Shown one piece after another: positions 1-8,127 of a DNA stretch of 19,077 nt. The notes under the pieces are model-generated. The model had not been told where the DNA came from and searched no databases. It saw only the letters and a list, made by a program, of their open reading frames with translations. The stretch spans positions 1 through 19,077 of the forward strand of contig DATMTS010000029.1 of assembly GCA_035564555.1 (NCBI GenBank). Reading direction: 5' to 3'. A program made the translations under genes and the position numbers. Positions within the stretch are counted from its first letter, which is position 1. Every line of letters begins with the position of its first letter. This stretch comes from DATMTS01 sp035564555 (lineage in GTDB: Bacteria; Actinomycetota; Actinomycetes; Actinomycetales; Microbacteriaceae).

Positions 1-537
1 GTCGTCGGCGCGGGCGGGATCGGCGGGGCCGTCATCCGCATGGCCGTCGCGGCCGGTGCCTCCCGCATCGTCGCCGTCGACATCGCGGCCGACAAGCTCG
101 CACAGGCGCTGCGGCTGGGCGCGACCGACGCCGTCGACTCATCCGAGACCGACGCGGTCGCCGAGGTCCGCCGCCTCACCGGGGGCGTCGACGTGGCGTT
201 CGAGGCGCTGGGGCGTCCCGCCACCTTCGAACAGGCGAGCCGGATGCTCGACGACGGCGGCCGGATGGTCGCGATCGGCATCGCCGACGGCCAGGCGACC
301 GCCGCCGTCGAGATCACTCCCCTGGTGCGCCGCGGGTACACGATCGTGGGTTCGTACGGTGGGCGCACCCGCCACGACCTGCCGGAGGTGGTCGGGATCG
401 CCGAACGCGGGGGGTTCGATACGACGTCGATGGTGACGCGGCGCGTGTCGCTCGACGAGGCTCCCGGTGCCTACGCGGCCCTCGCGCGCGGCGAGATCGT
501 GGGCCGCGCGATCGTCGAGATCGGCGCGCGCGCTTAG
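1..537 (+). CDS. Zinc-type alcohol dehydrogenase, C-terminal part (5' end outside window)
   Basis: The frame is open from base 1 and ends at TAG 535-537, giving the last 178 residues of a medium-chain dehydrogenase/reductase. The first codons read VVGAGGIGGAV, the glycine-rich NAD(P)-binding turn of the Rossmann domain. An acidic residue follows about 25 residues later (IVAVDIAADK), which in this family usually favours NAD. Further family landmarks are GGVDVAFEALG, the GGRMVAIGI strand, and the final helix SLDEAPGAYAALARGEIVGRAIVEI. The catalytic zinc domain would lie upstream and is not in the window, so substrate cannot be judged. The first in-frame ATG (base 40) lies after the nucleotide-binding turn and is not the true start. 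The stop overlaps the stop of the convergent acetyltransferase gene by 4 bases. Confidence 0.88.
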   Translation, partial: VVGAGGIGGAVIRMAVAAGASRIVAVDIAADKLAQALRLGATDAVDSSETDAVAEVRRLTGGVDVAFEALGRPATFEQASRMLDDGGRMVAIGIADGQATAAVEITPLVRRGYTIVGSYGGRTRHDLPEVVGIAERGGFDTTSMVTRRVSLDEAPGAYAALARGEIVGRAIVEIGARA

Positions 538-1037
538 AGCTGTTTGAGCATCCGGGTGTTGCCGAGGGTGTTCGGCTTGACCCGCGCGAGATCGAGGAAC
601 TCGGCGACGCCCTCATCCGGCGAGCGCACGAGCTCGGCGTACACGTCCGGCGCCACGATGCCCTCGCCGATCTCGGTGTAGCCGTGGGCGGAGAAGAACG
701 CGGTCTCGAAGGTGAGGCAGAATAGGCGGGTCAGGCCGAGGGCTCGCGCGTCGTCCTCGATGCGCTCGAGGAGCGCGTGGCCGACGCCGCGGTGCCGCCA
801 CTCCTGGGCGGCGGCGAGGGTGCGCACCTCGCCGATGTCCTCCCAGATGACGTGGAGGGCGCCGCATCCCACCAGTCGGCCGTCGGAGGTCTCGGCGACC
901 CGGAACTCCTGCACCGCCTCGTAGAACACGACGCGGTCCTTGCCGAGCAGGATGCGCTCCTCGACGAGCGGCTGGATCATGCGCTCGATCTGCACGACAT
1001 CCGGAGTGCGGGCGGGCCGCACCCGTATCTCCGTCAC
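534..1037 (-). CDS. argA: GNAT-family amino-acid N-acetyltransferase (ArgA/Rv2747 type)
   Basis: This 167-residue single-domain GNAT protein probably makes N-acetylglutamate from glutamate and acetyl-CoA, the first step of arginine synthesis. Landmarks match the short actinobacterial N-acetylglutamate synthase typified by M. tuberculosis Rv2747, as I remember it: FYEAVQEFRVAE (38-49), GCGALHVIWEDIGEVRTLA (57-75), the acetyl-CoA loop RHRGVG (81-86), CLTFETAFFSAHGYTEI (107-123) and the tail GVAEFLDLARVKPNTLGN. It lacks the amino-acid kinase domain of the long E. coli type. The start is GTG at 1037. A TAGGGT box lies 6 bases upstream, so the mRNA may be leaderless. No other arginine gene is nearby. 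The family call is firm; the exact substrate is inferred from similarity. Confidence 0.82.
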   Translation of the reverse strand: MTEIRVRPARTPDVVQIERMIQPLVEERILLGKDRVVFYEAVQEFRVAETSDGRLVGCGALHVIWEDIGEVRTLAAAQEWRHRGVGHALLERIEDDARALGLTRLFCLTFETAFFSAHGYTEIGEGIVAPDVYAELVRSPDEGVAEFLDLARVKPNTLGNTRMLKQL

Positions 1038-1043
1038 GCTCCG

Positions 1044-1049
1044 ACCCTA
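1044..1049 (-). promoter_or_regulatory. -10 box of argA, probable leaderless promoter
   Basis: Read on the minus strand, TAGGGT is followed by six bases (CGGAGC) and the GTG start at 1037. A TANNNT box 6-7 bases before a start codon is the usual signature of leaderless transcription in actinobacteria. No good -35 is visible, because that region falls inside the adjacent palindrome. The GGAG immediately before the GTG is too close to act as a normal ribosome binding site. Confidence 0.5.
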
Positions 1050-1057
1050 CCGGCCCG

Positions 1058-1114
1058 CCAGTGCGCGAAAACGGCTAGTGCGGACGAACCGCACTAGCCG
1101 TTTTTGCGCACTGG
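1058..1114. terminator. 26-bp palindrome, probable bidirectional terminator between clpC and argA
   Basis: Arms at 1058-1083 and 1089-1114 are complementary over 26 positions with one imperfect pair (1067/1105), around the 5-base loop ACGAA. The inner GC-rich stem (ACGGCTAGTGCGG and its complement) is followed by a run of T on either strand, which is intrinsic-terminator geometry in both directions. It lies 14 bases after the clpC stop and 21 bases before the argA start, so on the minus strand it would end clpC transcription. The extra outer arms (CCAGTGCGCG...) beyond the T-run are longer than a simple terminator needs. Confidence 0.8.
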
Positions 1115-1127
1115 GCGAGGAAGGAGG

Positions 1128-3626
<2,499 letters not shown>

Positions 3627-3664
3627 GTGGTCACTCCCCTCGAAGCCGTGGCTGCGCGGCCTCG

Positions 3665-3692
3665 ATACAAAGAGAGTAACCAGCGCTTCCCC
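3665..3692 (-). promoter_or_regulatory. Possible clpC promoter, weakly like the SigH/SigR stress type
   Basis: On the minus strand, GGGGAAG (3692-3686) is followed about 17 bases later by GTAT (3668-3665), roughly 40 bases before the clpC start. SigH/SigR promoters read GGAAT, 16-20 bases, then GTT, so this is only a partial match. No convincing TTGACA/TATAAT pair is visible in the 174-base gap. The position just downstream of the ClgR-like operator is what an activated promoter would need. Confidence 0.3.
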
Positions 3693-3706
3693 TTGTACAT
3701 GCCTCT

Positions 3707-3724
3707 GTTCGCCGTAGGCGTGAC
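3707..3724 (-). promoter_or_regulatory. ClgR operator-like site upstream of clpC
   Basis: Minus-strand sequence GTCACGCCTACGGCGAAC fits the published corynebacterial ClgR consensus WNNWCGCYNANRGCGWWS at every defined position except the first W. ClgR is the actinobacterial activator of clpC and clpP genes. The site is about 80 bases upstream of the ATG and just upstream of the best promoter candidate, as expected for activation. The clgR gene is not in this window. Confidence 0.68.
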
Positions 3725-3800
3725 GTTCTCTTGACCCTTGACTGTGCACGCTCGGGCGAGTTCGAATTCAGAGGTGCGTCCGGACACCCGCCCGGCGGCC

Positions 3801-4241
3801 CTACTTCGCGGTCAGCGGCGCGAGCGTGAAGGTCATCTGCTGGGCGGTGATCATCACCTTGCGGTGCCGGTCGATGGTGTTCGGTGTCGAGAACACGGTG
3901 GTGTGCGGGGTGTAGTCCATCGCGCACTTCTTGCCCGTGGGCGTCTGCGGCACCGTGACCTTCATGGTGTTCTTGCCCACCAGTGAATACTTCGTCGCGA
4001 TCGGCGGGCACACCGAGCTGCCGTAGAGCGTGATCGTGAACTGGTCGCCGTTCTTCAGCCAGACCGAGAACGGCGCTCCCCCGGCGCTGGCCGCGGGCGC
4101 GTCGATGCCTTTCGGTTCTCCCGCGTAGTCGGTGACCGGTTTCGTCGAGTTCGTCGAGCATCCGGCGAGCGCGATCGTGAGCCCGATCGCCACGGCTCCG
4201 AAGACGACGGCACGCGAGCGGAGACGGCGGGTGAGCGGCAT
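3801..4241 (-). CDS. Small secreted lipoprotein with a conserved two-cysteine domain
   Basis: This 146-residue protein has a basic N-terminus (MPLTRRLRSR), a hydrophobic stretch and the lipobox LAGC, with the lipidated cysteine at residue 28, so the mature part should be anchored on the outer face of the membrane. A linker rich in small residues (29-55) leads to a roughly 90-residue beta-type domain. This carries LTITLYGSS-like and CPP sequence (GSSVCPP) and, about 30 residues later, KKCAMDYTPHTT; the two cysteines probably form a disulfide. I recognise this GSSxCP...CxxDxxPxTT pattern from other uncharacterised actinobacterial lipoproteins, but know no function. It is divergent from pirin, and its -10 box TAGCAT sits 6 bases before the ATG. 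It is co-directional with clpC, but 174 bases and a regulated promoter separate them. Confidence 0.85.
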   Translation of the reverse strand: MPLTRRLRSRAVVFGAVAIGLTIALAGCSTNSTKPVTDYAGEPKGIDAPAASAGGAPFSVWLKNGDQFTITLYGSSVCPPIATKYSLVGKNTMKVTVPQTPTGKKCAMDYTPHTTVFSTPNTIDRHRKVMITAQQMTFTLAPLTAK

Positions 4242-4277
4242 GCCCCAATGCTACGAGAGCGACGTAGGATGCCCGCT
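4242..4277. promoter_or_regulatory. Back-to-back leaderless promoters for the lipoprotein and pirin genes
   Basis: The 36-base gap between two divergent starts holds TAGGAT (4265-4270, plus strand), 7 bases before the pirin ATG at 4278. It also holds TAGCAT on the minus strand (4253-4248), 6 bases before the lipoprotein ATG at 4241. Both fit TANNNT-N6/7-ATG, the leaderless arrangement. The boxes overlap an exact inverted repeat, CTACG-N7-CGTAG (4251-4255 and 4263-4267), which could be a shared operator or follow from the paired boxes. The -35 region of each gene lies inside the other gene. Confidence 0.55.
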
Positions 4278-5258
4278 ATGAGCAACCTCGAAACCCACCC
4301 AGACGAGGTGGTGGCGGATGCCACGGCGACGACGGTCGCGGATCGGCGGCTGGAGGTGCTCGTCCCGCGCGAAGTGCCGCTGGGCGGTCCGCGCGCGATG
4401 ACCGTTCACCGCACCCTGCCGCAGCGCACCCGATCCACGATCGGCGCCTGGTGCTTTCTCGATCACTACGGTCCGGACGACGTGTCCGCCACCGGCGGCA
4501 TGCGCGTTCCACCGCATCCGCACACGGCACTGCAGACCGTGAGCTGGCTGTTCGAAGGCGAGATCGAGCACCGAGACAGCGTCGGCTCGCACGCGTTCGT
4601 GCGGCCGGCCGAGCTGAACCTGATGACGGCGGGGCGCGGAATCAGCCACTCGGAGGTGTCGACGCCGGGCACGACGGTGTTGCACGGGGCACAACTGTGG
4701 GTGGCGCTGCCCGAGACGGCACGCGATCATGCGCCGTTCTTCGAGCACACCGTTCCGCAGCCGGTGCAGCTGCAGGGGACCACCGTGCGCGTCTTCATCG
4801 GCGAGCTGGCCGGGTGCCGCGCCGAGGCGTCCGTCTTCAGCCCGCTGCTCGGAGCTCAACTCGACCTGCCGCCCGGCACCGACCTCGATCTCGTGCTCGA
4901 TGAGGACTTCGAACACGGCATCCTGGTCGACCTCGGTGCCGTCGCCGTCGACGACGAGCCGCTCGCGCGTCGTGAACTCGGTTATCTCGACCCTGGCAGG
5001 CAGGCCGTGCGGATCACAAGCGACGTGGGCGCGCGCATCCTGCTGCTCGGTGGCACCCCGCTCGGCGAGCAGTTGGTCATGTGGTGGAACTTCATCGGTC
5101 GCAGTCACGAAGAGGTCGTCGGCTACCGGTCGCAGTGGCAACGGGAGGTGATCGGCGGAGCGGATGCCTCGGGCCGGTTCGGCACCGTCGACGGCTACGA
5201 CGGGAACCCACTGCCCGCCCCCGAACTGCCGAGCGTGCGACTGAGGCCGCGGACGTAA
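4278..5258 (+). CDS. Pirin family protein (bicupin)
   Basis: This 326-residue cytoplasmic protein of the pirin/YhhW family has two cupin folds; some members have quercetin dioxygenase activity or act as redox-sensitive cofactors. The N-terminal cupin shows the family core PPHPHTALQTVSWLFEGEIEHRDSVGS (78-104, written here in parts: PHPH, GEIEHRDS) and GRGISHSE (119-126). Likely iron ligands are H80, H82, H124 and E126, with spacing close to human pirin H56/H58/H101/E103. The C-terminal cupin has LLGGTPLGEQLVMWWNFIG, the usual pirin end-domain signature. I chose ATG 4278 because TAGGAT lies 7 bases upstream; ATGs at 4248 and 4269 are also in frame, but the first overlaps the promoter boxes. The substrate cannot be read from the sequence. 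Confidence 0.9.
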   Translation: MSNLETHPDEVVADATATTVADRRLEVLVPREVPLGGPRAMTVHRTLPQRTRSTIGAWCFLDHYGPDDVSATGGMRVPPHPHTALQTVSWLFEGEIEHRDSVGSHAFVRPAELNLMTAGRGISHSEVSTPGTTVLHGAQLWVALPETARDHAPFFEHTVPQPVQLQGTTVRVFIGELAGCRAEASVFSPLLGAQLDLPPGTDLDLVLDEDFEHGILVDLGAVAVDDEPLARRELGYLDPGRQAVRITSDVGARILLLGGTPLGEQLVMWWNFIGRSHEEVVGYRSQWQREVIGGADASGRFGTVDGYDGNPLPAPELPSVRLRPRT

Positions 5259-5287
5259 CAGCGGCACCGGGGCGCAGGCGTCAGGCC

Positions 5288-6751
5288 TTACTGCAAGGCA
5301 GACGTCAAACGCGCAAGGTTGTCGAGCACCGTCTTACGCAACGGTTGGCGCAACCATTCCTCGAGCGTCAACTCACGACCGTTGTCCCGGTACGACTGCT
5401 CCGTCTCGCGCATCTCCGCGACGAACGACGGGCCGCGCACCATGAGCGAGATCTCCATGTTCAGCTGGAACGAGCGCATGTCCATGTTGCTCGACCCGAT
5501 CACCGCCACATCGTCGTCGATGGTGAAGTGCTTGGCGTGCAGGATGTACGGTGCTCGGTACATCCAGATCTTCACTCCGGCTCGCAGCAACTGCTCGTAG
5601 TACGAGCGCTGGGCATGGTAGACGAGAGCCTGGTCGCCGATCTCGCTGACGAACAATTCGATCTGCACTCCGCGTTGCACGGCCGAGGTGAGGGCGGTGA
5701 GCATCGCCTCGTCGGGTACGAAGTACGGACTGGTGATGACGATCTTGCGCTCCGCGTTGTAGAGCAGCGTGAGGAAGAGCTTCAGGTTGTTCTCACCGTC
5801 GAATCCCGGTCCGCTCGGCACGAGTTGGCAGTCGATCGTCTCTTCGGCGCGCAACGGGGCGACAGGTTCTCGTTCTCGTCCGAGGAACTCGTCGGTCTCG
5901 GTGTACCAGTCTGTGATGAAGATCGCGTTCAGGCCTGCCACGATCGGGCCCTCGAGGCGCGTGACGAGTTCCTGCCACTTCAGCCCGCGGCGCTCGTTGC
6001 TGCGCTTGTCGTAACTGCGATCGATCACGTTCTGCGAGCCCATGAACCCGACCGCGCCGTCGACGACCAGCAGCTTGCGGTGATTGCGCAGATCGGGTCG
6101 CTGGTACTTGCCCTTGAACGGCTGCACCGGCAGCATCAGGCACCACTGGGCGCCCATCGACGCCAACCGTTTGATCGTTCGCTTGTAGTGCCGGGTGCGC
6201 AGCGATGCGATGTGGTCGAGCATCACCCGGACGCGCACTCCCCGCTTCACCGCTGCTTCGAGCGCATCGAAGAAAGGCCCGGTGGTCTTGTCCCAGGTGA
6301 GGATGTAGAACTCGACGTGCACATAGCGCTTCGCCTGGTCGATCGCCTCCGTCATGGCATCCAACGAGCCCCGATAGTCGCGGATCAGGGATGCCGTGTT
6401 GCCGCCCACCAGTGGCATCGCCCCGAGGTTGCGGTTGAGCGTCACGACCGATTCGAGCCACGGCGGCCAGGGATGGTCGCGGCGAACGCGTTCCATGCCC
6501 TCTGTGCTGTCGAGGATGAACTCGTTGATCTGCTGCTGCTTCTCACGACGTGCCTTGGGCAGTTTGTAACTGCCGATCAGCAGGAAGAACAGCACCCCGA
6601 TGTACGGTATGAAGAAGATCGCCAGCAGCCACGCCGTTGCGGAGGTGGGACGACGATTGCGCGGCACCACGATGATCGATACCACACGGATGATGAAATC
6701 GACGAGCAGCGCCAGGACGATGATGATCGCCGTCCAGGTGCCCGAACCCAT
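5288..6751 (-). CDS. cls: Cardiolipin synthase (phospholipase D family, ClsA type)
   Basis: This 487-residue membrane enzyme joins phosphatidyl groups to make cardiolipin. Two N-terminal membrane segments (about 8-28 and 39-60) form the PLDc_N domain, followed by two PLD domains. The first HKD motif is HRKLLVVD (H224, K226, D231), followed by GFMGSQN. The second is HAKHFTID (H405, K407, D412), followed by VIGSSNMDMRSF. Both catalytic motifs are intact and the length is normal for the family. ATG 6751 is preceded by AAGGA with about 7 bases of spacing. The leader can fold over that site (see 6759-6801). It is convergent with pirin, with only 29 bases between the stops. It follows a small membrane protein gene by 60 bases, so the two may be co-transcribed. 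Confidence 0.95.
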   Translation of the reverse strand: MGSGTWTAIIIVLALLVDFIIRVVSIIVVPRNRRPTSATAWLLAIFFIPYIGVLFFLLIGSYKLPKARREKQQQINEFILDSTEGMERVRRDHPWPPWLESVVTLNRNLGAMPLVGGNTASLIRDYRGSLDAMTEAIDQAKRYVHVEFYILTWDKTTGPFFDALEAAVKRGVRVRVMLDHIASLRTRHYKRTIKRLASMGAQWCLMLPVQPFKGKYQRPDLRNHRKLLVVDGAVGFMGSQNVIDRSYDKRSNERRGLKWQELVTRLEGPIVAGLNAIFITDWYTETDEFLGREREPVAPLRAEETIDCQLVPSGPGFDGENNLKLFLTLLYNAERKIVITSPYFVPDEAMLTALTSAVQRGVQIELFVSEIGDQALVYHAQRSYYEQLLRAGVKIWMYRAPYILHAKHFTIDDDVAVIGSSNMDMRSFQLNMEISLMVRGPSFVAEMRETEQSYRDNGRELTLEEWLRQPLRKTVLDNLARLTSALQ

Positions 6752-6758
6752 CCGCTGT

Positions 6759-6801
6759 CCTTAGCGTCGTCGGCCCGCAACGCGGGCTCCTGCCGCTAAG
6801 G
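6759..6801 (-). promoter_or_regulatory. Two-tier hairpin in the cls leader that covers its ribosome binding site
   Basis: The outer arms 6759-6766 and 6794-6801 (CCTTAGCG/CGCTAAGG) are exactly complementary over 8 bases. Inside them, after 6-base internal loops, is an exact 6-bp stem GCCCGC/GCGGGC around AAC (6773-6787). On the cls mRNA the 3' outer arm contains AAGG of the AAGGA ribosome binding site, just before ATG 6751. It has no T-run, so it is a poor intrinsic terminator for the upstream small gene. Translational control of cls is the more attractive reading. Confidence 0.5.
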
Positions 6802-6811
6802 TAGCCGAACC

Positions 6812-6985
6812 CTATGACTTTTGCGGCAAGCCGCGCTTGGCGCGCTCCTCGGCCTCCATCTTGGCGTAGACCTTGCGCTCCGTGCGGTCGGCACGGATGA
6901 CGGCACGCATCACGACCCAGAAGATGAGTCCCACCAGCACGGTGGGTGCGAGCGACCAGATGATGCCGGACCAGACGTCGTTCAT
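6812..6985 (-). CDS. Small single-pass membrane protein
   Basis: This 57-residue protein starts MNDVWSGIIWSLAPTVLVG. One hydrophobic helix (about residues 8-28) is followed by a strongly charged amphipathic tail, RADRTERKVYAKMEAEERAK, which is probably cytoplasmic. I recognise this layout from small conserved Microbacteriaceae proteins of unknown function. The start is uncertain: ATG 6985 has a weak GGA 6 bases upstream, while ATG 6991 (adding two residues) is in frame and equally possible. A TATCCT box at 7000-6995 could be the -10. It lies 60 bases before cls in the same direction, so a role near the membrane or lipid synthesis is conceivable but only inferred from position. Confidence 0.7.
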   Translation of the reverse strand: MNDVWSGIIWSLAPTVLVGLIFWVVMRAVIRADRTERKVYAKMEAEERAKRGLPQKS

Positions 6986-7094
6986 AGTCATTCCAGGATA
7001 CGCGTGCTCGCTGCGCAACAGCCCGCAGACCTCGGTAGCGGCCGGGTCGGCCCGGAGGGGGATGAAGCCCGCCCGCGTTCACATCCTGGCGACG

Positions 7095-7100
7095 GATAAT
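7095..7100 (+). promoter_or_regulatory. Possible -10 box for the CtaG-like gene
   Basis: GATAAT is the best -10 match on the plus strand in the 216-base gap between the divergent small membrane protein and CtaG-like genes. Transcription would start near 7107, giving a leader that contains the 19-base tandem duplication and a GGAG ribosome binding site at 7146-7149. No good -35 is seen at the right distance. Confidence 0.35.
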
Positions 7101-7114
7101 GGGGGCGCCCGTCT

Positions 7115-7152
7115 CGTCGTGAGAATCCTGTCCCGTCGTGAGAATGGAGTCC
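7115..7152 (+). repeat. 19-bp imperfect tandem duplication upstream of the CtaG-like gene
   Basis: The units 7115-7133 and 7134-7152 share CGTCGTGAGAAT and the closing GTCC, and match at 16 of 19 positions. The only difference is CCT versus GGA. In the second unit this change creates GGAG (7146-7149), the only good ribosome-binding-site-like sequence before the gene. Confidence 0.75.
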
Positions 7153-7201
7153 TCCCACGCCTCCCGTCGTCACCTTCCTGACCACCTTCCGGTTCGACGC
7201 C

Positions 7202-8041
7202 GTGGCGTTCGCCGTGATCGTGGTCGCCACGCTGGCCTATCTCGGCGGCATCCTGCTGGCTGGACGCGCCGGCGTGCGCTGGCACTGGTGGCCGACGGTC
7301 GCATTCTTCGCGCTGGGACTCGGGTCGTATGCGTGGGTGTCGTTCGGGTTCCTCGGCGCGTACAGCACCGAGTTGCGCTGGGCGTTCTCGACGCGCATCG
7401 CCCTGCTGTTGTTCGCCGTGCCGTCGTTGCTCTGCCTCGGCCGCCCCGTCGAACTCGCCAGAGTCGCGTTGAGCGGACTGCCGCTGCGCATCATGGAACG
7501 CGTGCTGGCATCGTGGCCGGTGCGGTTGATCGGGAACGCGGTGTTCGCTCCGCTGGCGGCCATCGCCGCGTTCATGGTGTTCCTCACCCCGTTCGCCGCC
7601 ACGTTGCGGGGCGCGCCGGGCTGGGAGGCGTTCATCACCGTCGGCGTGCCCGCGATCGGCCTGCTGATGGCACTTCCGATCGTCGACCACAGCCTGACTC
7701 GCACCAGCCTGTTCATCACGGCGGAGTTCATGCTGGCTTTCGTCGAGCTCGTGATGGATGCCATCCCGGGCATCCTGTTGCGCCTGAACGACGCGGTACT
7801 CGACCACGCGCCGGCGATCACCGGAACGCTCCCCTCGTGGTTTCCCAGCCCCCTGCACGACCAGCACCTCTCGGGCGACTTCCTCTGGTTCATCGCCGAG
7901 ATCGCGGACGTGCCGGTGCTGATCATCCTCTTCCTGCGATGGACGCGCTCAGACCGTAAAGAGGCCAAGCAACTGGACGAGCTCAGCGACGAGGAGATGG
8001 AGGCGCTGACCCAGGAGCACCTGCGCCGACGCGGCGTCTAG
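7202..8041 (+). CDS. CtaG/caa3-type cytochrome c oxidase assembly family membrane protein, divergent
   Basis: At 279 residues, this hydrophobic protein has about six or seven membrane helices. The family call rests on LLLFAVPSLLCLGRPVELARVAL, which aligns with the family's VAPLLLVLGAPVTLALRAL, and on the ending DQHLSGDFLWFIAEIADVPV...LFLRWTRSDRKEAKQ, typical of actinobacterial CtaG-like proteins. CtaG proteins help insert copper into cytochrome oxidase. The membrane histidines usual before the VAP segment (HMxQHM) are absent here (TELRWAFSTRIAL), so copper handling is doubtful. GTG 7202 is the first conventional start but has no ribosome binding site and cuts into family-like sequence. The frame is open back to 7142, and an ACG at 7157 sits 7 bases after GGAG. 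The true start is therefore uncertain. Confidence 0.75.
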   Translation: MAFAVIVVATLAYLGGILLAGRAGVRWHWWPTVAFFALGLGSYAWVSFGFLGAYSTELRWAFSTRIALLLFAVPSLLCLGRPVELARVALSGLPLRIMERVLASWPVRLIGNAVFAPLAAIAAFMVFLTPFAATLRGAPGWEAFITVGVPAIGLLMALPIVDHSLTRTSLFITAEFMLAFVELVMDAIPGILLRLNDAVLDHAPAITGTLPSWFPSPLHDQHLSGDFLWFIAEIADVPVLIILFLRWTRSDRKEAKQLDELSDEEMEALTQEHLRRRGV

Positions 8042-8079
8042 CGGCCCGCTCACGCTTTGCGTCCCGATTGCTGCGCGCC

Positions 8080-8117
8080 CTCTGCGCAGGTCAAGACGCT
8101 CTGCGCAGGTCAAGAAG
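8080..8117 (+). repeat. 19-bp tandem duplication between the convergent CtaG-like and lysS genes
   Basis: The units 8080-8098 and 8099-8117 match at 18 of 19 positions (CTCTGCGCAGGTCAAGACG, then ...GAAG). Each unit contains the exact 8-base palindrome CTGCGCAG. The pair lies in the 86-base gap between two stop codons, where no standard hairpin-plus-T terminator is visible, so it may form the 3' structure for one or both genes. Confidence 0.8.
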
Positions 8118-8127
8118 ACCAAGACGG

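Noticed and set aside
3627..3749. 41-residue N-terminal extension of ClpC
   Set aside because: All ClpC proteins start MFERFTxRAR, a strong AGGGGAG lies before ATG 3626, and the extension covers the promoter and ClgR-like operator.
5258..5300. GCCTT-ACTGC-AAGGC as a terminator between pirin and cls
   Set aside because: Only a 5-bp stem overlapping the cls stop codon, with no T-run; too weak to call.
5081..6799. 572-residue plus-strand open frame opposite cls
   Set aside because: Its composition (Arg, Asp, His, Val runs) is typical of antisense shadow, and it overlaps intact pirin and cardiolipin synthase genes.
7041..7056. Short hairpin CCGGG-TCGG-CCCGG
   Set aside because: A 5-bp GC stem is expected by chance in sequence this GC-rich, and it is not at a gene end.
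7062..7181. 39-codon plus-strand frame with GGAGGGGG just before its ATG, upstream of the CtaG-like gene
   Set aside because: The spacing is almost zero, the predicted -10 at 7095 lies inside it, and the peptide has no recognisable feature. A leader peptide cannot be excluded but is not supported.
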